Source: Candida dubliniensis CD36 (Eukaryota > Ascomycota > Pichiomycetes > Serinales > Debaryomycetaceae). From it: a DNA stretch of 64,000 nucleotides. The stretch is taken from NCBI RefSeq assembly GCF_000026945.1, contig NC_012865.1, forward strand, positions 1,009,896 through 1,073,895, written 5' to 3'. The position numbers and the translations under genes are program-made. Below are positions 59,489 through 64,000 of this stretch, one piece after another (within the stretch, counting starts at the first letter, position 1; each line of letters begins with the position of its first letter). The notes beneath the pieces are model-generated. The model did no database searches. It was given only the letters and a program-made list of their open reading frames with translations, and was not told the DNA's origin.

Positions 59489-59560
59489 ATGAGTGATACC
59501 GAGTTTGAGTATAACTTTGAAGGAGTGCAGAGGCTGAGCCAGGAGAGATGGGAAGGATAA
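59489..59560 (+). CDS. 23-codon micro-ORF in repeat module B, copy 1
   Basis: ATG in a typical yeast leader context (CAACAAACAACT before the ATG). It encodes MSDTEFEYNFEGVQR followed by eight residues (CTG as Ser) and a TAA stop. It is repeated at 63069-63140 with only two base changes, both synonymous (CAG/CAA and GGA/GGT). No known domain. It could be a real micropeptide or the first exon or remnant of a longer gene. Confidence 0.35.
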   Translation: MSDTEFEYNFEGVQRLSQERWEG

Positions 59561-60333
59561 AGTTGGGAGATAGCTAGCTAGGTCATTTAAGATAGGTTTT
59601 GAAGAATATTGTGTTTACATCGCTCTTTTTCACTGAGTTATTAGGGCGTCAGGTATTTGTTGAAAAGTGGCAGGAGAAACAACAAAGGGTTATAGTGCAA
59701 GGATCAAGGACTAGTTTCTTGATTGAGTAGTATGTGAACTATATAAACTGTACTACTTAAGTAGTCTCACGAGTAGCTATGTATGATAGAACGTGATATC
59801 ACATATGACTATGGTACGTGTTATCATAGTAAGCTATTGGTGAGAGAATGTCTACTAGCTAACATATAGAGCTATGTAGAGCAGATCAGACGTGGGATTA
59901 GCAGAGCATTTCATTGATGTTGTAAGAATTTAGGTTTATTTTTACAAGAAAGTTGACCTAAAAAAGATCGATGGGTATTTTTTCTTCTGTGGGAAATCTC
60001 TTGAGGGTTTATTTAGACAGAAAACAATGTTTATTTAAGCTAGAACATTTTTTTCCGGATTAGGAAACGACTCTCCCGGTTGTCTAATTCGCGAGTCGAC
60101 GAGCATTTACAGCTGGCAAAAAAAAAAAAAAAATGACAACAATCAACTAATACTCTTATTTTCTTTGTCACTTCACTATCACAGGCATGATAAAGCTACT
60201 ACTGATATGAAAATGGAGAAACGGAATACATGAAACTTTGAAATAAAGCAGAACTGATATTAGCTAGGAATGCTGGATTCTGAAATGGTTTAGCAAGGAT
60301 GGAACTTATTGGCAATGTTCAAACTCAAATCTA

Positions 60334-62324
60334 ACATACGTATGGAAACGTGATTTGGGAACTACAAAATTTTTTTTTGGTGCGAATTTTGTTAGTGCGC
60401 GATTTGGGAATTACAAGGAATTTTGGGAATTACAAATGGGAATTACAAAGATTTACCAGAACAAAAAGTACCAGTTCTTAGGAGGTGTGGAGGTGTGTGT
60501 AGGTGGTTTTGGTGTGTAGAAATTCAATGCACCTGGTTTGAGAGTGATCGGAGCAGTGTGTGTAGAGATATGAACAGAAATAGATTTTTTTGGGAATTAC
60601 AAAAACATGATCATTTGTATGGGAAAAACATGTCGCGCGACTTTTTTTGTAATTCCCAGAATGTCGTGTCTAGCTTTCAGAGTGGTTTTTGTAATTCCCG
60701 GATTTAAGGGAGGGCAAAAAAGGGGGATAAATCCCGGGCGAGAAAAAAGGTTTACCTCACGTGTCGAAACTTTACAGCTGGCAAAAAAAAGAATGAGAAC
60801 AATCAACTAATACTCTTATCATCTTCATTAGCACTTCACTATCACAGGCATGATAAAGCTACTACTGATATAAAAATGGAGAAACAGAATATATGAAACT
60901 TGGAAATGAAGTAGAACTGATACTAGCTAGCAACACTGACTTCTAAAATGATTTAGCAAGGATAGAACTGTTATTAGCAATGGTCAACATCTAACACAAT
61001 TGGCCTGATCTAAGCACACGTGGAGAGAAAGACAGTAATATTTGTTACTACAAGAAGTGTTACTATCAGAACATGATCAAGACAAGACAAGAAAAGAAGT
61101 TGTACTATTCATTGTTGAGAAAAAGATAGAATGTTTTTTTTTAAGGAAAGACAGTTTCAATGGCAATATTGCAGTGTTCAGAAACAGATTGGCAGAAGAT
61201 TCGACATTTGAAACAAGCAGCTTCCGGGAAAAATAGACAAGACAATCAGGAGAGTAGTAATAAGTACTTGTTGCTTGTCTAGTTAAAATGTGAATATAAA
61301 TCAAAATTGCAGACTCTGGAAATGTTTAGCTTCAAACTAATCTGGAATCTAACACAATTAGATTAATCAAAACACATGTGGAGGGAAAGACAGTCAAGTT
61401 TGTCGAGAAGTTTGCAGGAATCTAATGTGTTACTGCTTTCGTTTCAGAACATGGTCAAGACAAGACAAGAAAAGGAGTTGTGCTATTCATTGCTAAAAAA
61501 TAGATAAAACGTTCTTTTTTAAGGAAGACACATTCAATTGATTCAATGGGTATATCTCAGTGTTCTGGAATATATTGGCAGAAGACTCGACAATTGAAGC
61601 AAACAACGTCCGGGAATAATAGACAAGACAATCACACAGGCATGAATTTGGTGCACTTGGTTAAATTCAATGGCTACATCTCACTTTTCTGGAATAGATT
61701 GATTGGCAGATGATTAGACAATTGGAAAAGACATCATTCAGCAAAAATAGACAAGACAATCACAGGCTTGAATTTGGTGTACTTGCTTAAATTCAATGGC
61801 TATATTTGAGTGTTCAGGAATAGATTGGCAGAATATTAGAAAATTGGAAAAGACATCATTCAGCAAAAATAGACAATCACACAGGAGAGTAGTAATAACT
61901 ACTTGTTGCATCTACTTCAATTCTTTGGTTGAAATGTGAATCAAATTTGTCAGTTTGTTAAATCAACATCACAATTCATGGAGAAGTCGAGGAAACTGTT
62001 AAATTTGTCATAACTCGAAAATTGATAACACGATAAATGATTGATAGAGACGAATATGACAATGAAATTGGGAAGAGTGAAAGAGTAGGAAGTTACTGAC
62101 AATAAGACACAATTACGAGCAGAACTAACGAAGCATAAATTGAAGTCTAGATTAACTGCTCTAACGCTATAAGGGATCTGCAACTGAAATATTATTGGTA
62201 ACTGTCTAGTATCTGATTCTTCTGTGACTAGACAAACAATGGTATTCTGTCTGTTAACATAAAAAAGAGAAAATGAATTGGATTCTTCTGTGAATTGAAA
62301 CAAACAACTATGATTTGTATATCT
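60334..62324. repeat. Right-end repeat array, unit 2 (modules A-C'-D)
   Basis: Module A (~60334-60755) is close to unit 1. A' and B are missing. It joins directly to C' (~60770-60990), a diverged copy of C, and then to D (~60991-62324). D starts ACAATTGGC and CAGTAATATTTGTTACT, which also follow module C at 63910-64000. Within D at least two ~190-bp diverged subrepeats (near 61080-61270 and 61440-61640) and two shorter ones (61640-61890) share GAATAGATTGGCAGA-like and TAGACAAGACAATCA-like segments. Confidence 0.8.
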
Positions 62325-64000
62325 ACATACGTATGGAAACGTGATTTGGGAACTACAAAATTTTTTTTTGGTGCGAATTTTGTTAGTGCGCGATTTGGGA
62401 ATTACAAGGAATTTTGGGAATTACAAATGGGAATTACAAAAACTTACCAGAACAAAAAGTACCAGTTATTAGGAGGTGTGGAGGTGTGTGTAGGTGGTTT
62501 TGGTGTGTAGAAATTCAATGCACTTGGTTTGAGAGTGATCGGAGCAGTGTGTGTAGAGATATGAGGAGAAATAGATTTTTTTTGGGAATTACAAAAACAT
62601 GGTCATTTGTATGGGAAAAACATGTCGCGCGACTTTTTTTGTAATTCCCAGAATGTCGTGTCTAGCTTTCAGAGTGGTTTTTGTAATTCCCGGATTTAAG
62701 GGAGGGCAAAAAAGGGGGATAAATCCCGGGCGAGAAAAAAGATTTGGCGTCAACTTGACAAAAAATCTGAGAGAAAAGTTACTTGAAGTTCAGGGTTGGG
62801 TTGAAATTTGTTAACAAAATTAAACAAAGAATCACTGAACAAGGAACAATGAAGATTAGAAGATGAAATCAGACTTGGAGATAGAAGTTATAGCAGAGAA
62901 GAAGAAAAGCAAAACAATTAACAAGAAGAGTCAATGGAACGTTGGTTTTTAAAAGTTTCATGATTTGTGCAAGTAAAGAGGGGGAGAAGAGGAGAAGTTT
63001 ATAAAAATAAAAGTATTTGCTATGACCTGGGTTCCGGATTTTTGTAGATCTGTAAACAACAAACAACTATGAGTGATACCGAGTTTGAGTATAACTTTGA
63101 AGGAGTGCAGAGGCTGAGCCAAGAGAGATGGGAAGGTTAAAGTTTGGAGATAGCTATCTAGGTCAGTTAAGATGGGTTGTGTAGAATTTTGTGTGTGGTT
63201 CGCTCTTTTTTCACTGGGTTATTAGGGCGTCAGGAAACAAGGTGGCAGGAGAAATAGCAAAGGGGTATATTGCAAGGATCAACGACTAGTGTCTTGATTG
63301 AGTAGTATGTGAACTATATAAACTGTGCTACTTAAATAGTCTGACAAGCAGATATGTTTGATAGAACGTGATATCACATATGACTATGGTACGTGTTATC
63401 ATAATAAGCTATTGGTGAGAGATCGTCTACTAGCTAACATGTAGAGTTATTTAGAGCTGATCAGAGGTGGGATTAGCAGAGTATTTCATTGATGTTGTAA
63501 GAATTTAGGTTCATTTTTACAAGAAAGTTGACGTAAAAAAGATCGATGGGTATTTTTTCTTCTGTGGGAAATCTCTTGAGGGTTTATTTAGACAGAAAAC
63601 AATGTTTATTTAAGCTAGAACATTTTTTTCCGGATTAGGAAACGACTCTCCCGGTTGTCTAATTCGCGAGTCGACGAGCATTTACAGCTGGCAAAAAAAA
63701 AAAAAAAATGACAACAATCAACTAATACTCTTATTTTCTTTGTCACTTCACTATCACAGGCATGATAAAGCTACTACTGATATGAAAATGGAGAAACGGA
63801 ATACATGAAACTTTGAAATAAAGCAGAACTGATATTAGCTAGGAATGCTGGATTCTGAAATGGTTTAGCAAGGATGGAACTTATTGGCAATGTTCAAACT
63901 CAAATCTAACACAATTGGCTTAATCTAAGATGGTCTGAAATTGCACATCTGGGGGGAGAGACAGTAATATTTGTTACTACAAGAAGTGTTACTATCAGAA
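62325..64000. repeat. Right-end repeat array, unit 3 (modules A-A'-B-C-D), cut by the window end
   Basis: Module A begins at the shared edge at 62325. A' (~62760-63015), B (~63029-63690, with the second micro-ORF), C (~63690-63910) and the start of D (to 64000) follow. The spacing from the A of unit 1 is 3668 bp. This is the only unit in the window with all modules in order, and it continues past the edge. Confidence 0.85.
63069..63140 (+). CDS. 23-codon micro-ORF in repeat module B, copy 2
   Basis: Same 23-residue product as the frame at 59489-59560; the DNA differs at two synonymous positions. The upstream leader (GTAGATCTGTAAACAACAAA) is identical in both. Coding status unproven. Confidence 0.35.
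   Translation: MSDTEFEYNFEGVQRLSQERWEG

Larger units (their letters stand above)
58657..60333. repeat. Right-end repeat array, unit 1 (modules A-A'-B-C)
   Basis: Starts at the shared edge ATACGTATGG, 26 bp upstream of the transposase start codon. Module A (~58657-59080) ends GCGAGAAAAAA. A' (~59085-59315) is A/G-rich. A unit-specific stretch (59316-59448) follows, then B (~59449-60110, containing a 23-codon ORF) and C (~60110-60333, ending CAAATCTAAC). It matches unit 3 over modules A, A', B and C with few differences. Confidence 0.85.

Noticed and set aside
58745..62644. A 94-codon open frame shared by module A copies (58745, 60423; shorter at 62414) as a repeated gene
   Set aside because: The frame begins with TTG, not ATG, the third copy is frameshifted by one T in a T-run, and the sequence is dominated by the GGGAATTAC repeats.
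58632..64000. CRISPR-like or telomeric repeat interpretation of the right-end array
   Set aside because: The units are 1.6-3.7 kb modular copies, not short spaced repeats, and contain no short telomere-type tandem unit; the host is eukaryotic.

Overview
The window is nuclear DNA from a yeast of the CUG-serine clade, most likely Candida albicans or a very close relative such as C. dubliniensis. The evidence is the NAG cluster for N-acetylglucosamine use (SEY1/NAG6, HXK1/NAG5, NAG1, DAC1/NAG2, NAG3, NAG4) in its Candida order, a secreted LIP-family lipase, the small CST5-type mating scaffold, AT-rich intergenic DNA with long A/T tracts, and compact genes with no obvious introns. CTG codons should be read as serine. 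I cannot fix the species from sequence alone.

Layout. 1-5126: the 5' part of a Ty3/gypsy-like LTR retrotransposon on the minus strand, cut by the window edge. It has gag, a pol joined by a probable +1 frameshift, and a 5' LTR that itself carries a nested solo LTR. 5.5-17.1 kb: single-copy genes (small GPI-type wall protein, MDR oxidoreductase, CipC-like protein, CST5, a tandem-PH Spo71-like protein, mitochondrial YchF GTPase, an intron-containing tRNA-Leu(CAA), TUL1, an MPN-domain protein). 17.1-23.4 kb: a divergent solo LTR, an aminotransferase, then about 4 kb holding a decayed MULE-type transposase, a fossil RT fragment of a second gypsy lineage and another solo LTR. 23.4-41 kb: a DUF2015 protein, lipase, TAF2, a TilS-type lysidine synthetase, ILS1, an RTT10/WDR6 protein, a SulP transporter. 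41-54.5 kb: ETF-alpha (AIM45), then the NAG cluster and RAD17. 55-58.6 kb: another solo LTR and an intact 1005-codon MULE-like transposase with a SWIM finger. 58.6-64 kb: a mosaic tandem repeat array with no conventional genes.

The NAG genes form one catabolic module. HXK1 phosphorylates GlcNAc, DAC1 deacetylates GlcNAc-6-P, and NAG1 deaminates and isomerises glucosamine-6-P to fructose-6-P. NAG1 and DAC1 share a 255-bp divergent promoter containing a perfect 14-bp palindrome. NAG3 and NAG4 are tandem MFS paralogues that show a 134-bp identical tract, a sign of recent gene conversion.

The least ordinary parts are the gag-pol frameshift site, which combines the Ty3 P-site codon with the Ty1 A-site signal; the transposase with its decayed relative 35 kb away; and the right-end array, which carries a conserved 15-bp inverted repeat around a CG-rich palindrome and a 23-codon micro-ORF whose two copies differ only at synonymous sites. 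I chose start codons by requiring ATG; several longer open frames begin with TTG or include homopolymer leader sequence and were trimmed.
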